A stretch of 64,000 nt of DNA from DATFNI01 sp963787205 (GTDB lineage Bacteria > Bacteroidota > Rhodothermia > Balneolales > DATFMH01). The stretch spans positions 186,001 through 250,000 of the forward strand of contig CAWBCD010000014.1 in the NCBI GenBank assembly GCA_963787205.1, written 5' to 3'. The notes under the pieces are model-generated. The model searched no databases and had not been told where the DNA came from. It was given only the letters and a program-made list of their open reading frames with translations. Of this stretch, positions 1 through 8,281 are shown one piece after another; position 1 is the stretch's first letter, and each line of letters opens with the position of its first letter. Both the position numbers and the translations under genes were made by a program.

Positions 1-367
1 GGAATGTATATCACCCTGAATACATGCCTTCCGTGATTTAAAGTGCCTTACCGGACAAACAAACTCATAAGCCACGGATCCGGTACGGCATAAACCCTTT
101 CTATTCTATAGCCAAAAAATTCATGCAAAATTACGGTGACAGGGTGAGGAATATAACGCGCCTTTTCCCGATGCAGATTGTGAGGGAAGTTCACACTATT
201 CGATGTATTTTATGTAAATCATGAATATTTTGGTTAACCGGCAACCGCTGGTAGATAAAATGAACATTTCTTTCATTAAGCCTTGCGAAATCGAGGGAAT
301 TAGTGAATTGAATTTTGGGTTAAAAAGCTCGGATATAATTATCCATACTATTTAATAAGCTCCCATT
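1..367. other. Left-edge region without a recognisable gene
   Basis: I see no supportable gene here. One frame is open from the window edge to a TAA at about base 41 and could be the last dozen codons of a gene that starts outside the window, but it is too short to identify. The rest is AT-rich and presumably holds the promoter of the barrel-protein gene that starts at 368. A GGTTAACC palindrome lies near 233-241. I could not assign a -35/-10 pair with confidence. Confidence 0.4.
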
Positions 368-1132
368 ATGCGAAAATCAGGTTACAGAAACTATAATAAA
401 TGGAAGGCGATTCCGGCCGCGTTTTTAATCTTGTTTATTGGCGGCTTCACAAGTGTTAAGGCACAGATGTTTTCTGTCAAGTCGTTGCCCCAGCAATATG
501 GACCGCCGATGACGTCAGCCTATATCAGCGTAATTCCAACAAATTTTCAGTATAAACCCAGGGGATCCGGATCGAATACACAAACAAATGCTTTCGATTT
601 TAATGATCCTTTATATCGATTGGGATTAGATCTATCCGGTCTGGAAATTAATGCAACGGCCGGCTGGAGTCTTGGCCCACTTAACAACCTGAATTACTTT
701 GGACTGGAAATCGGTTTTAATTCAAAATATCCGGTTTTGCGAACCCATCCCTTCGTCTTAAGCTTGCCTTTGGCAATTAAGATTGGTTATACGAGGGTTA
801 ATGATAAAAGATCAAGCAACATATCAAATGATTTCAGACAGAATAATGCAACGATCGGTTCCGGATTGCATGCCGATTTCATGCTGCCGCATCGAATAAG
901 AATAAGCCTTGAAGGGACCGTTAATTATGGTTTTAGTACCAGGTCATTGGGGCAGTCTAGCGGTTCCGCATGGATCATCGATAGCCGGAACCGCATCTAC
1001 TTTGATCGCGTGTTAGGGCAAATTGGTTTTGTTGCGGGCCTGGATTATCGTTATACCCGGTTCAATGGAAGTGGAATAGAATTTGATTACGGAGAGAAAA
1101 ATATAGGATTCATACTGGGAATAACTTTTTAA
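368..1132 (+). CDS. Predicted outer-membrane beta-barrel protein, unknown function
   Basis: This 254-residue protein starts with a charged segment and a hydrophobic signal peptide (about residues 12-32, ending near VKAQ). The rest alternates short polar and aromatic strands and ends in GITF with a terminal phenylalanine, which is the usual C-terminal signature of an outer-membrane barrel. I do not recognise a specific family. Its TAA stop overlaps the ATG of the next gene by one base (TAATG), so the two are probably co-translated. The barrel call is an inference from composition and the terminal aromatic residue. A small periplasmic beta protein is the alternative. Confidence 0.6.
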   Translation: MRKSGYRNYNKWKAIPAAFLILFIGGFTSVKAQMFSVKSLPQQYGPPMTSAYISVIPTNFQYKPRGSGSNTQTNAFDFNDPLYRLGLDLSGLEINATAGWSLGPLNNLNYFGLEIGFNSKYPVLRTHPFVLSLPLAIKIGYTRVNDKRSSNISNDFRQNNATIGSGLHADFMLPHRIRISLEGTVNYGFSTRSLGQSSGSAWIIDSRNRIYFDRVLGQIGFVAGLDYRYTRFNGSGIEFDYGEKNIGFILGITF

Positions 1133-1431
1133 TGAAGCCTGAAAAACTATTACTTGAGCTTGAAGAGCTCATAGATGACATCGGATATACTATTCGCCGC
1201 GAGAAAGGTGCTTTTAGAAGTGATTCATGTGTGATGGAAGGACAAAAATTAATTGTCCTGAATAAACGGCAACCAGCGGAATCCCAAATATCGGTCCTTA
1301 CCAGGGTTCTTGAAAATAATCTTACAGATGATATTTATGTTAAACCTGCGGTCCGTAAGGACATAGCTGAGTATCTTGCACGTCGGCCTCGTTCAAATGA
1401 GGATGATGACGTTGACAGTCAACCGGATTAA
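1132..1431 (+). CDS. Conserved hypothetical protein, 99 residues
   Basis: This is a small soluble protein without a signal peptide. Its core reads as a helical leader (EELIDDIGYTIRREKG), a short beta section (EGQKLIVLNKRQP) and a second helical part (YVKPAVRKDIAEYL). The pattern of an IRREKG-like segment followed by LIVLNKR and DIYVKPAVR resembles a small uncharacterised family that I associate with Bacteroidota and Chlorobi relatives; that is memory, not a search. It sits between a one-base overlap upstream and a 2-base gap to the hydrolase gene, so the three genes look like one transcript. The acidic tail looks disordered. Function unknown. Confidence 0.7.
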   Translation: MKPEKLLLELEELIDDIGYTIRREKGAFRSDSCVMEGQKLIVLNKRQPAESQISVLTRVLENNLTDDIYVKPAVRKDIAEYLARRPRSNEDDDVDSQPD

Positions 1432-1433
1432 AT

Positions 1434-2192
1434 ATGCGTATTACTTTTCTGGGAACCGGTACTTCGATGGGAGTTCCGGTAGCAGGTGGTTTTGGTAGTG
1501 AAGAGATGACAGGGGATCCCCGCGACAACCGTTACCGTTGTTCTGCATGGATACAGACAAAAGAAGCTTCGGTACTGATTGATATTGGTCCCGAATTTCG
1601 GCTGCAGACGTTAAGAGCAGGTATCCGACATATCGATCTGCTGCTTCTTACCCATGAACACACTGATCATATAGGAGGCCTTGACGACCTCAGACCCTTT
1701 AATTATGTACAGGGTAGTAAAATACCCGTGTATACAACACAGAGCTGCGCCGCTTCCCTGAAACGCCGATTTGAATACATGTTTGAACCGAATAAGACTC
1801 CGGGTTCCGTTAACCTGGATATTCAGACTCATTCCAGAAGTATTACTTTTCGGGACTGTAGGATCACTCCCTTACCTGTTTACCACGGTGATCTCTTAAT
1901 TCACGGTTTTAGAATTAATGATCTGAGCTACATCACAGATACAAATTATATTCCGGAGCAGACCCTGGAACTGGTGAAGGGTTCGAAGCTACTCGTTTTA
2001 AATGGATTGCGATGGTCACCTGAACATCCGACACATTTCACAATCCCCCAGGCTGTGGAAGTGGCGCAAAAGCTAAATATTCCGATGACCTATTTGATTC
2101 ACATGTCTTCTCATGTTAACCATGCAATGACCAATAAAAAATTGCCGGATAATATTCGCCTGGCCTACGATCAGCTTACCATTGATCTATAA
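1434..2192 (+). CDS. MBL-fold metal-dependent hydrolase, PhnP-like
   Basis: This 252-residue metallo-beta-lactamase-fold protein has the metal-binding HxHxDH motif at residues 74-79 (HEHTDH), the early glycine loop LGTGTSMGVP, a later DTN motif (about residue 165) and a C-terminal HMSSHVNH stretch that can supply a further ligand. The N-terminal GTGTSxGVP signature is typical of the PhnP/RNase Z-like branch, whose members cleave cyclic or linear phosphodiesters. In many Bacteroidota relatives this gene has no link to phosphonate use, and I see no phn genes here. The substrate is therefore open. It is the last gene of a three-gene rightward unit and converges on the guanylyltransferase gene 9 bases away. 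Confidence 0.85.
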   Translation: MRITFLGTGTSMGVPVAGGFGSEEMTGDPRDNRYRCSAWIQTKEASVLIDIGPEFRLQTLRAGIRHIDLLLLTHEHTDHIGGLDDLRPFNYVQGSKIPVYTTQSCAASLKRRFEYMFEPNKTPGSVNLDIQTHSRSITFRDCRITPLPVYHGDLLIHGFRINDLSYITDTNYIPEQTLELVKGSKLLVLNGLRWSPEHPTHFTIPQAVEVAQKLNIPMTYLIHMSSHVNHAMTNKKLPDNIRLAYDQLTIDL

Positions 2193-2201
2193 CAAAGACC
2201 C

Positions 2202-3284
2202 TTACCGATAAGGCTTGGTTTGCTTGTCATTGAGCGATTCAACCACTTTTTTTACGTCCTGCGCGGCATCGAGCCTTGCAACAAGAAGAGCGTCGTCCGT
2301 ATCAACAACGGCAACTCCCTGCAGTCCAACAACGGCAACAAATCGATTAGTGCTTGAGGAGACGTAACAATTACTCGAGTTGATCAACCGCGAGCACGGC
2401 ACTTTGATAACATTACCGAGTTTGTCTTTTCCCTCAAGTTCATAAACAGCAAGCCAGCTACCTACATCATTCCATCCGAAATCACCAGGTACAACATATA
2501 CGGTATTTGCCTTTTCCATTACCCCATAGTCGATGCTGATGTCGTTAGCATTTCGGTAGAAATTGTTCAGCGCCTCATGCATCCCGTTCTTCCTGGTAGA
2601 GTCGGGAAAAGCATTTGTAAGATTATGCAGATGGGGTAGATCAACTTTAATTTCATCGAGTATAGTGGAAGCCTTCCAAACAAACATGCCACTGTTCCAG
2701 AGAAAATCACCGGATTTCAGAAAGCTTACAGCTGTTTCTATATCAGGTTTTTCTGCGAATGTCACAACTTCGTGTACGTTAATTCCATCAAACTCCTCAT
2801 TGCCACTCGTATTGAATTGGATGTACCCATAGCCTGTTTCCGGTCTGTGTGGTTCTATGCCGATGGTTACCAGATTGGCTCCCTCGTTGGCTTTGGCAAC
2901 AGCAGCCTGTAACACAGAAAGAAATTTATCCGGTTTGGTTATAAAATGATCAGATGGCAATACGATCATCGTGCCTTCCGGATCTCGTTCTTTGACAATT
3001 GTCGCAGCCAGAGCAATGCAAGGTGCCGTATTTTTGCCGATTGGCTCACCTATTATGTTTTCGGCTGGCAAATCAGGGATCTGTTGTTGAACAAGATCTA
3101 CGTATTGTTCATTGGTGATAACCAGGATCCGATCATGTGATATGATTTTAGAGATACGATCAACAGTGTTTTGAAATAAAGTTCGTTCATCAAAAAAATT
3201 TAAGAATTGTTTGGGTCTTGATTCCCGGCTTTTTGGCCAGAAACGGGTTCCTATCCCACCAGCCATAATGATAGCATACGTCAT
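2202..3284 (-). CDS. manC: Mannose-1-phosphate guanylyltransferase
   Basis: This enzyme makes GDP-mannose from mannose 1-phosphate and GTP for polysaccharide and glycan synthesis in the cytoplasm. The N-terminus carries the diagnostic pyrophosphorylase signature GGIGTRFWPKSRESRPKQF (residues 9-27), followed by PSDHFI near residue 110 and FAEKPD (about 177), both expected of the family. At 360 residues it has only the nucleotidyltransferase domain and lacks the C-terminal cupin isomerase domain of the longer AlgA type. It lies alone on the minus strand downstream of the PhoR-like kinase gene, with a 58-base gap. Mannose is the best fit to the signature, though related sugar 1-phosphates cannot be excluded. 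Confidence 0.9.
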   Translation of the reverse strand: MTYAIIMAGGIGTRFWPKSRESRPKQFLNFFDERTLFQNTVDRISKIISHDRILVITNEQYVDLVQQQIPDLPAENIIGEPIGKNTAPCIALAATIVKERDPEGTMIVLPSDHFITKPDKFLSVLQAAVAKANEGANLVTIGIEPHRPETGYGYIQFNTSGNEEFDGINVHEVVTFAEKPDIETAVSFLKSGDFLWNSGMFVWKASTILDEIKVDLPHLHNLTNAFPDSTRKNGMHEALNNFYRNANDISIDYGVMEKANTVYVVPGDFGWNDVGSWLAVYELEGKDKLGNVIKVPCSRLINSSNCYVSSSTNRFVAVVGLQGVAVVDTDDALLVARLDAAQDVKKVVESLNDKQTKPYR

Positions 3285-3342
3285 AATAATAGTTTGATGA
3301 TTAATTGATACTGCGCGTTGGTCTCTAAAGTACCAAGAAATT

Positions 3343-4419
3343 TCAATTCACTGAAACGTTGTTAATTTTTGGCATAGTGAAACTGAAGGTACTTCCCGTT
3401 TGTGGTTTGCTACGCATAAAAAATTGTTCGCCGTGAGCTTCGATAATGTGTTTTACAATAGATAATCCAAGACCTGTTCCGCCCTTCTCTCTTGAACGGG
3501 ATTTATCGACGCGATAGAAGCGTTCGGTGATGCGATGCAGATCCTTCTCTTCGATTCCAAGTCCTGTGTCTTCAACAGTAATTTCTATCTTATCCGGGTT
3601 TGCAGGGAACTCTCTGGCGTTGATTTTAACGGTACCTCCGGCTCTATTATACTTGATTGCGTTATCGATAAGATTATTTAACACCTGTCGCAATTGATTC
3701 CGATCAGCACGTACTTTAAGAGATGAATCAAAGGGTTCAACGAATACGGTTACCTGTTCCCGGTCTGCCTTGTATTGAAGCGTATCCACAATTTCTGTAA
3801 TGACCGGCTTTAAAGGAATTTCCTGGTTGAATATTTTCAGTTCTCCTGTTTCGAGTTTAGAGATTTCTATAAGATCATTGGTCAGGTAGATAAGTCGATT
3901 GACGTTTCTCATCGCTTTCTTCAAAAATTTCCGGTTCACCTCCTGGTCCTCGAGCGCACCATTTAGCAGGGTCTCGATGAATCCCTGAACAGCGAAGGTG
4001 GGGGTTTTTAACTCGTGGGAAACATCTCCAATAAATTCCTTCCGGTAATTTTCCATCCTTTTCAGACGCTCAATCTCACCTTCAACGGTGTAGCCTGCTT
4101 TGGCATTGATGGAAAGAACCTGATCCAGTTCATCATGAATAACAGGAGGGGATACAAACTCAGTATCAAACTTCTTTTCGGCAATGGCCCGGGTCGTTCG
4201 ATACAGAATACCAAGACGTGGCATCAGGATATGCCTCAGTATCATGTACAAAATACTGCCTATCAGTAGTGATACAAAGATGCTAATGAGGAACGTAACT
4301 CCAGGTGGCAGAAACCAGATAAGTATAATGAACAGGACCACAACACTGGTAAAAGTGATATAAAAGCTGACGTGAAGACCCAGTGTAAATGGAGCTTTTG
4401 TCGGATGTTTACTGGTCAT
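3343..4419 (-). CDS. Two-component sensor histidine kinase, PhoR-like
   Basis: This 358-residue kinase has two membrane segments at about residues 15-37 and 40-62, separated by only a few residues, so it has essentially no periplasmic sensor domain. A linker follows, then the phosphoacceptor helix with H135 (DVSHELKTP) and an HATPase domain with N (NLIDNAIKYN), G1 (EDTGLGIE) and G2 (GGTGLGLSIVKH) boxes. Its ATG overlaps the stop of the upstream response-regulator gene (ATGA), a standard coupling. The architecture suggests that it senses something in the membrane or a partner protein. PhoR for phosphate is the closest named relative, but no pst/phoU genes are nearby, so the signal is unknown. 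Confidence 0.9.
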   Translation of the reverse strand: MTSKHPTKAPFTLGLHVSFYITFTSVVVLFIILIWFLPPGVTFLISIFVSLLIGSILYMILRHILMPRLGILYRTTRAIAEKKFDTEFVSPPVIHDELDQVLSINAKAGYTVEGEIERLKRMENYRKEFIGDVSHELKTPTFAVQGFIETLLNGALEDQEVNRKFLKKAMRNVNRLIYLTNDLIEISKLETGELKIFNQEIPLKPVITEIVDTLQYKADREQVTVFVEPFDSSLKVRADRNQLRQVLNNLIDNAIKYNRAGGTVKINAREFPANPDKIEITVEDTGLGIEEKDLHRITERFYRVDKSRSREKGGTGLGLSIVKHIIEAHGEQFFMRSKPQTGSTFSFTMPKINNVSVN

Positions 4420-5096
4420 TCCTTAAAGCGGTATCCAACTCCTTTTACCGTTTCGATATAATCGTCACCTATTTTCTCACGGATTTTTCGTACGTGTACA
4501 TCGATAGTTCGGTCAATGACGTAAATATTGCTGCCCCATACTTTGTTTAGTAGTGTCTGGCGGTCAAGTACCTTCCCGATACGGCTGGCCAGAAAATAGA
4601 GTAATTCAAACTCTTTTTTTGGGAGCTGCAGTTCCTGTCCTTGCTTAGAAACGATGTACCGGTCACGATCTATGGTAAGATCATGAGCCTCAATGATATT
4701 CTGATCGTTTTGCTCTGATTCTTCCGTACGTCTCAAAACCGCATTAATCCGTGAAATCAGTTTTGTGGTACTTATAGGTTTTGTGAGATAATCATCTCCT
4801 CCGGAATCCAGTCCCAGGATCTCTGTTTTCTCATCGCTGCGAGCTGTCAAAAAAACAATAGGCGCTTTTTTAAGCTTGTCGTCTTCACGAATGACCTCAC
4901 AGACCTGGAGCCCTGTCATTTGCGGCATCATAATATCAAGAATGATGAGATCTGGCAGTTCTTTTTTTGCAACGCGTATACCATCGAGTCCATTATCCGC
5001 CTTCAGGACTCTATATCCTTCTTTTCGCAGGTTGTATTCGATTAAATCAAGAAGGTCTTTTTCATCGTCTACAACTAGAATTGTTTTTTGATTCAC
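4416..5096 (-). CDS. Response regulator, PhoB/OmpR family
   Basis: The receiver domain begins with ILVVDDEKD and has the phospho-acceptor aspartate at about residue 54 (LIILDIMMP), a conserved threonine (FLTARSD) and lysine (DDYLTKPIS). The C-terminal half is an OmpR-type winged helix ending IETVKGVGYRF. The open frame extends upstream to an ATG at 5186, but those 30 residues are not receiver-like. I prefer the GTG at 5096, which puts the receiver right at the N-terminus (226 residues). It overlaps the downstream kinase gene by four bases, so the two form a pair. It most likely binds DNA as a dimer when phosphorylated. The regulon cannot be read from this window. Confidence 0.88.
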   Translation of the reverse strand: MNQKTILVVDDEKDLLDLIEYNLRKEGYRVLKADNGLDGIRVAKKELPDLIILDIMMPQMTGLQVCEVIREDDKLKKAPIVFLTARSDEKTEILGLDSGGDDYLTKPISTTKLISRINAVLRRTEESEQNDQNIIEAHDLTIDRDRYIVSKQGQELQLPKKEFELLYFLASRIGKVLDRQTLLNKVWGSNIYVIDRTIDVHVRKIREKIGDDYIETVKGVGYRFKE

Positions 5097-5204
5097 AATC
5101 GAATTATTTGTTTCAGAAATACACCAGCACGGTAGACTCTCAAATAGAATAAGGCTGGCCTTAATTAACCACCCAAAATTAACCATTTTAAGATTAAGAA
5201 ATTA

Positions 5205-5810
5205 TTACCTGTTAAGAGTCTTGAGTGCCTCTCTGATTAAAGCAGCAGTATCACGTAGCTGGTCGTTAGTACGCATTAATTTTCTGATCGTTTCCTCGGC
5301 ATCCTGTTTTTTGTATCCGAGCGATTGTAAGGCAACCGCCGCTTCATGTGCACTATCGCGTGAGAGGCCTGAATGCAGCTGACCACCGTTACCCGCTGTA
5401 ATTGAGACCGAATCAATCTTGTCTCGCAATTCCAGGAGAAGCCGTTCGGCCGTTTTTTTCCCGATGCCAGGTATTTGGGACAGGCGGTGGGCATCCTGAG
5501 ATGCGATGATTGAGACCAGTTGTGAGGCATCAATTCCTGATAAGATATTTAGGGCAAGACGCGGGCCGATATTTTTTACGGTAATAAGCAGCTCGAACAA
5601 TTCCTTTTCCTCAGGAGTGAGGAAGCCGAAGAGCCGTTGGTCAGACTCCGTGAAATGATGATAGATACGAAGTTGAACAGGCTGGCCCTCAACCGGAAGT
5701 TTCTCATAAGTAATAGTAGATATGCCCACCTGATAACCTACACCGTTTACGTCGACAATGACTTCATTTGCCTGTTTATCAAACAAGATGCCGTTGAGAT
5801 ATGCGATCAT
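5205..5810 (-). CDS. ruvA: Holliday junction branch migration protein RuvA
   Basis: RuvA binds four-way junctions and loads the RuvB motor during recombinational repair. The 201-residue length is normal. The N-terminal OB domain opens MIAYLNGILFDKQANEVIVD, the central domain has two helix-hairpin-helix motifs (ITVKNIGPRLALNILSG and LSQIPGIGKKTAERLL), and the C-terminal third is the small RuvB-contacting domain (AVALQSLGYKKQDAEETI). It follows ruvC on the same strand with a 7-base gap, so the two are almost certainly co-transcribed. No ruvB is present in the window. Confidence 0.96.
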   Translation of the reverse strand: MIAYLNGILFDKQANEVIVDVNGVGYQVGISTITYEKLPVEGQPVQLRIYHHFTESDQRLFGFLTPEEKELFELLITVKNIGPRLALNILSGIDASQLVSIIASQDAHRLSQIPGIGKKTAERLLLELRDKIDSVSITAGNGGQLHSGLSRDSAHEAAVALQSLGYKKQDAEETIRKLMRTNDQLRDTAALIREALKTLNR

Positions 5811-5817
5811 GGATTAT

Positions 5818-6396
5818 CTATCGGATACGTTCTGGATTTTCACGAATGAATTCAGCCCAGTCGGAGCTTTTCCGGTTTTGATGTTTCTTTCGGCTGGAAA
5901 CCGGCATCCCATGAGACTGCTGTGATTCTTTCATAGAATGACACCACGCAACAGCAAGCGCATCGGTGGCATCCGGTGGGAGTTTTTCGTCAGGAAGTGA
6001 AACAACTTTCCGCAACATAAAAGCAACCTGATCCTTTCCTGCATTTCCACGTCCGGTTACCGCCTTCTTTACCGTTTTGGGATAATACTCAATAACGGGA
6101 ACATGATTTGAAGTGGCAGCCAGTATGGCAGCAGCCTGTGCTCGTCCAAGTTTGAGCATAGCCAGTGGATCTTTTCCATAGACCGGAGTCTCGATGGCAC
6201 AGGCAGCCGGTTCAAATGACTGAATAATATTGGTCAGATATTCAAAAATGTATTGAAGTCTCTCCGAATGATCCTCGAGATGTGCCAATCGCAGAACATC
6301 ACACCGCAACGCTGAGTAGCGATTACCATTTATATGCAGAATAGAATAACCCAGATTTCTTGACCCGGGATCGATGCCGAGTATTACGGTGGACAT
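5818..6396 (-). CDS. ruvC: Holliday junction resolvase RuvC
   Basis: This endonuclease resolves Holliday junctions by paired cuts. The RNase H-like fold is visible: the first catalytic aspartate in LGIDPGSRNLGYSI (residues 6-19), the glutamate in CAIETPVYGKD (about residue 68), and the C-terminal acidic pair in PDATDALAVAWCH. The 192-residue length is slightly above the usual 160-175 because of a basic tail (SSRKKHQNRKSSDW) that may contact DNA or may just be a lineage extension. It is the first gene of the ruvC-ruvA unit. Its 5' side faces the intergenic region that holds a terminator for the neighbouring leftward transcript. Confidence 0.95.
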   Translation of the reverse strand: MSTVILGIDPGSRNLGYSILHINGNRYSALRCDVLRLAHLEDHSERLQYIFEYLTNIIQSFEPAACAIETPVYGKDPLAMLKLGRAQAAAILAATSNHVPVIEYYPKTVKKAVTGRGNAGKDQVAFMLRKVVSLPDEKLPPDATDALAVAWCHSMKESQQSHGMPVSSRKKHQNRKSSDWAEFIRENPERIR

Positions 6397-6487
6397 GGTA
6401 TAACATTCGGTTTTTCAGGAAGAATTAATAAAAGGTAGCTAAAAGACAAGACGAAAAAAATCGATGGATTGAAACTACGCTATTTCA

Positions 6488-6531
6488 CAAAAAACAGACA
6501 TGAACGGACAGGGATCATTTCATGTCTGTTT
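6488..6531 (-). terminator. Rho-independent terminator, leftward
   Basis: A perfect 13-base inverted repeat (6492-6504 and 6519-6531) flanks a 14-base loop. Read on the minus strand the second arm runs straight into a T tract (CTGTTTTTTGTG). That is the classic intrinsic terminator layout and points leftward, so it would end the fabI transcript before ruvC. It lies about 366 bases beyond the fabI stop codon. Confidence 0.8.
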
Positions 6532-6577
6532 AACACTGAATTAATGATCTAAGATAAAATAAGGAGGTTCTGGTGGC

Positions 6578-6721
6578 TTCTTATTTCTTCTGGCCCGGAT
6601 ATTGTATTCTATTATTTTCATCATGCACAATTTCTGGTCTGTCGAGGATCCGATGGCTCGGCAAAATGATCTGATTCATTTCCTGAAGGATCTGGCGCTT
6701 GCTGGTGGAGTTTTTATGATT
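6578..6721 (+). pseudogene. Remnant of a DoxX-family membrane protein gene
   Basis: Read in one frame, this stretch encodes FLFLLARILYSIIFIM, which looks like the first membrane helix of a DoxX-family protein, fused directly to HNFWSVEDP and then ARQNDLIHFLKDLALAGG, which match the conserved C-terminal part of that family. About 55 central residues expected between them are missing, there is no ATG in front, and the reading frame is closed by TAA at 6560-6562. After 6721 the sequence no longer resembles DoxX. The simplest reading is an internally deleted, start-less relic. The family match is from memory of the consensus, not from a search. Confidence 0.55.
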
Positions 6722-6897
6722 AGGTATGTGTATATCATGATACCCAATCTACCCATTAGTATTACTGAGGGATTCTTTAAAATCATTCTGTTGTCAATCA
6801 GTAGCCACTTGGGTGAAAAATTCTTCCAATGGAATGACTGCGAAGCGAATGACAATATGCGTTCACTACCGGGAACCTGTCATTTTCCCAGTCCTAA

Positions 6898-7740
6898 TCA
6901 TTTCCCCTTTTGTTCGTATGCTTTTGCCAGGTTTGCGATCAATTCCTCCGTAATACCGCTGGTGGAAAAGCCGCCATCGTGATATAAATTCTGCATTGTT
7001 ACCTTGCGCGTCAAATCCGAGAACAGCGTCACACAGTAATCGGCGCAGTCATCTGCAGAGGGGTTTCCGAGCGGAGCCATTTGTTCAGCGAATGCATACA
7101 TCCCATCAAATCCTTTTATGCCAGATCCTGCAGATGTAATGGTTGGAGCCTGTGAAATCGTATTTACACGAATTCCACGGTGGCCAAGACGACTTCCATA
7201 GTTGCGGGCTATGCTTTCGAGGAGTGCCTTGGCGTCATTCATATCATTGTATTTCGAAAAAATTCTTTGAGCTCCGATGTAGCTCAGTGCCAGCACACTT
7301 CCACCGTCATTGAGCAGATCAACTTCCTGGGTTGCAAAATGAAGGATCTTATGTAACGAAATAGCAGAAATTTCCATCGTTTGATGGTAGAAGGTGTAGT
7401 TTAGACTATCATATGGTTTGCTCTTACGAATATTAGGAGACATACCGATAGCGTGAAGAATAAAATCAATCTTCCCTATTTTCCCCCTTATCTCTTCCAT
7501 AAGTTGCTGTACCTCATCATCCTTGGTGACATCGCAAGGGATGATCGGGGAATTGGTCAACTCGCCTAACTCATCAAGGGTCCCGAGTCGAAGGGCAACC
7601 GGTGCGTTGGATAAGGCGAACTGAGCCCCTTCCCGATGGCAAGCCAGTGCTACCCGCCAGGCAATGCTCCGGTCATCCAGCGCCCCAAAAATGATTCCTT
7701 TTTTCCCTTTGAGCAGGCCGTAACCTTTTTGTGTACTCAT
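6898..7740 (-). CDS. fabI: Enoyl-[acyl-carrier-protein] reductase (NADH)
   Basis: FabI carries out the last reduction of each fatty-acid elongation cycle. The 280-residue protein is a short-chain-dehydrogenase-type enzyme with the atypical FabI glycine loop (GALDDRSIAWRVA, about residue 19 on), the conserved AIGMSPN stretch (about 97) and the active-site pattern in SYIGAQRIFSKYNDM followed by NDAKALLE: tyrosine, then Y-x6-K spacing typical of FabI rather than of FabG. The substrate-loop region (RGIRVNTISQAPT) is also present. It stands alone between a long upstream gap and a distal terminator at 6488-6531. Confidence 0.95.
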   Translation of the reverse strand: MSTQKGYGLLKGKKGIIFGALDDRSIAWRVALACHREGAQFALSNAPVALRLGTLDELGELTNSPIIPCDVTKDDEVQQLMEEIRGKIGKIDFILHAIGMSPNIRKSKPYDSLNYTFYHQTMEISAISLHKILHFATQEVDLLNDGGSVLALSYIGAQRIFSKYNDMNDAKALLESIARNYGSRLGHRGIRVNTISQAPTITSAGSGIKGFDGMYAFAEQMAPLGNPSADDCADYCVTLFSDLTRKVTMQNLYHDGGFSTSGITEELIANLAKAYEQKGK

Positions 7741-8281
7741 AAATAATTGCTCCTCAATTTCTTCATATTGATCCAGATGTCCGAAAATAACATCTATTTG
7801 GGAAAAGAGGGAACAAAATTCAATTTTACTGTTTTGTACGGAGTAAAAGGGGATAAATCGTTTGTTTGAAAATCGTTTATAAAAGGAGGAATTAGGTCAT
7901 TTACATATTTTTCAGTCCATTATAAATCATAATCCAGAGGTAATGAATGGAATGATGAATCGTGATGAGAGGTTTTAAAAAAACTGATAATGGGACTAAT
8001 TCCGGTGATCACCCCGTTAATCATCTTATTATTTAGCAGTTCAGATGACATCAATTGTCTCAATTATGGTGGTCTGGGCAAGCGTTTTGCTGTAACCAAA
8101 GTAGACTATTACCACTGTTTGAAATGTCAGAAGCTAAAGTAACAGGTGCGATTTAGTACGTCTCATACCATGTAAAAAACCACAGGCTTACAAAAATGCA
8201 TCTCAAATGTTGATAAGAGAAGAAAATGTCCTTAACTTCAAAAGCTTTGCGAAGCTCTTAAAAAAATAACCACACAACACG
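7741..8281. other. Divergent gap between fabI and ffh, no gene seen
   Basis: This 540-base stretch separates the 5' ends of fabI (leftward) and ffh (rightward), so it should hold both promoters. I see no open frame with protein-like composition and no convincing tRNA or 4.5S RNA. Small structures visible are a GGTGATCACC palindrome at 8004-8013 and a short AGCTT-TGCG-AAGCT hairpin at 8243-8256, about 25 bases before the ffh start. Neither has a T run. Confidence 0.5.

Larger units (their letters stand above)
6397..6897. other. ruvC-fabI gap: terminator and a gene remnant
   Basis: This 500-base gap is not empty. It contains a strong minus-strand hairpin with a T run (6488-6531), a weaker hairpin at 6557-6586 and a plus-strand remnant of a DoxX-family membrane protein (6578-6721). 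The stretch from 6722 to 6897 shows nothing I can identify, although a plus-strand frame stays open through it and into the fabI antisense strand. Confidence 0.6.

Noticed and set aside
6602..6982. A plus-strand open frame of 126 codons as a real gene
   Set aside because: Only its first 40 codons resemble a protein family (DoxX C-terminus), the start is a TTG in the middle of a helix, and the last third is antisense to fabI. It is better read as a relic.
8041..8160. A 4.5S/SRP RNA gene upstream of ffh
   Set aside because: The conserved GGAAGGAAGCA-type core and a long stem are absent.
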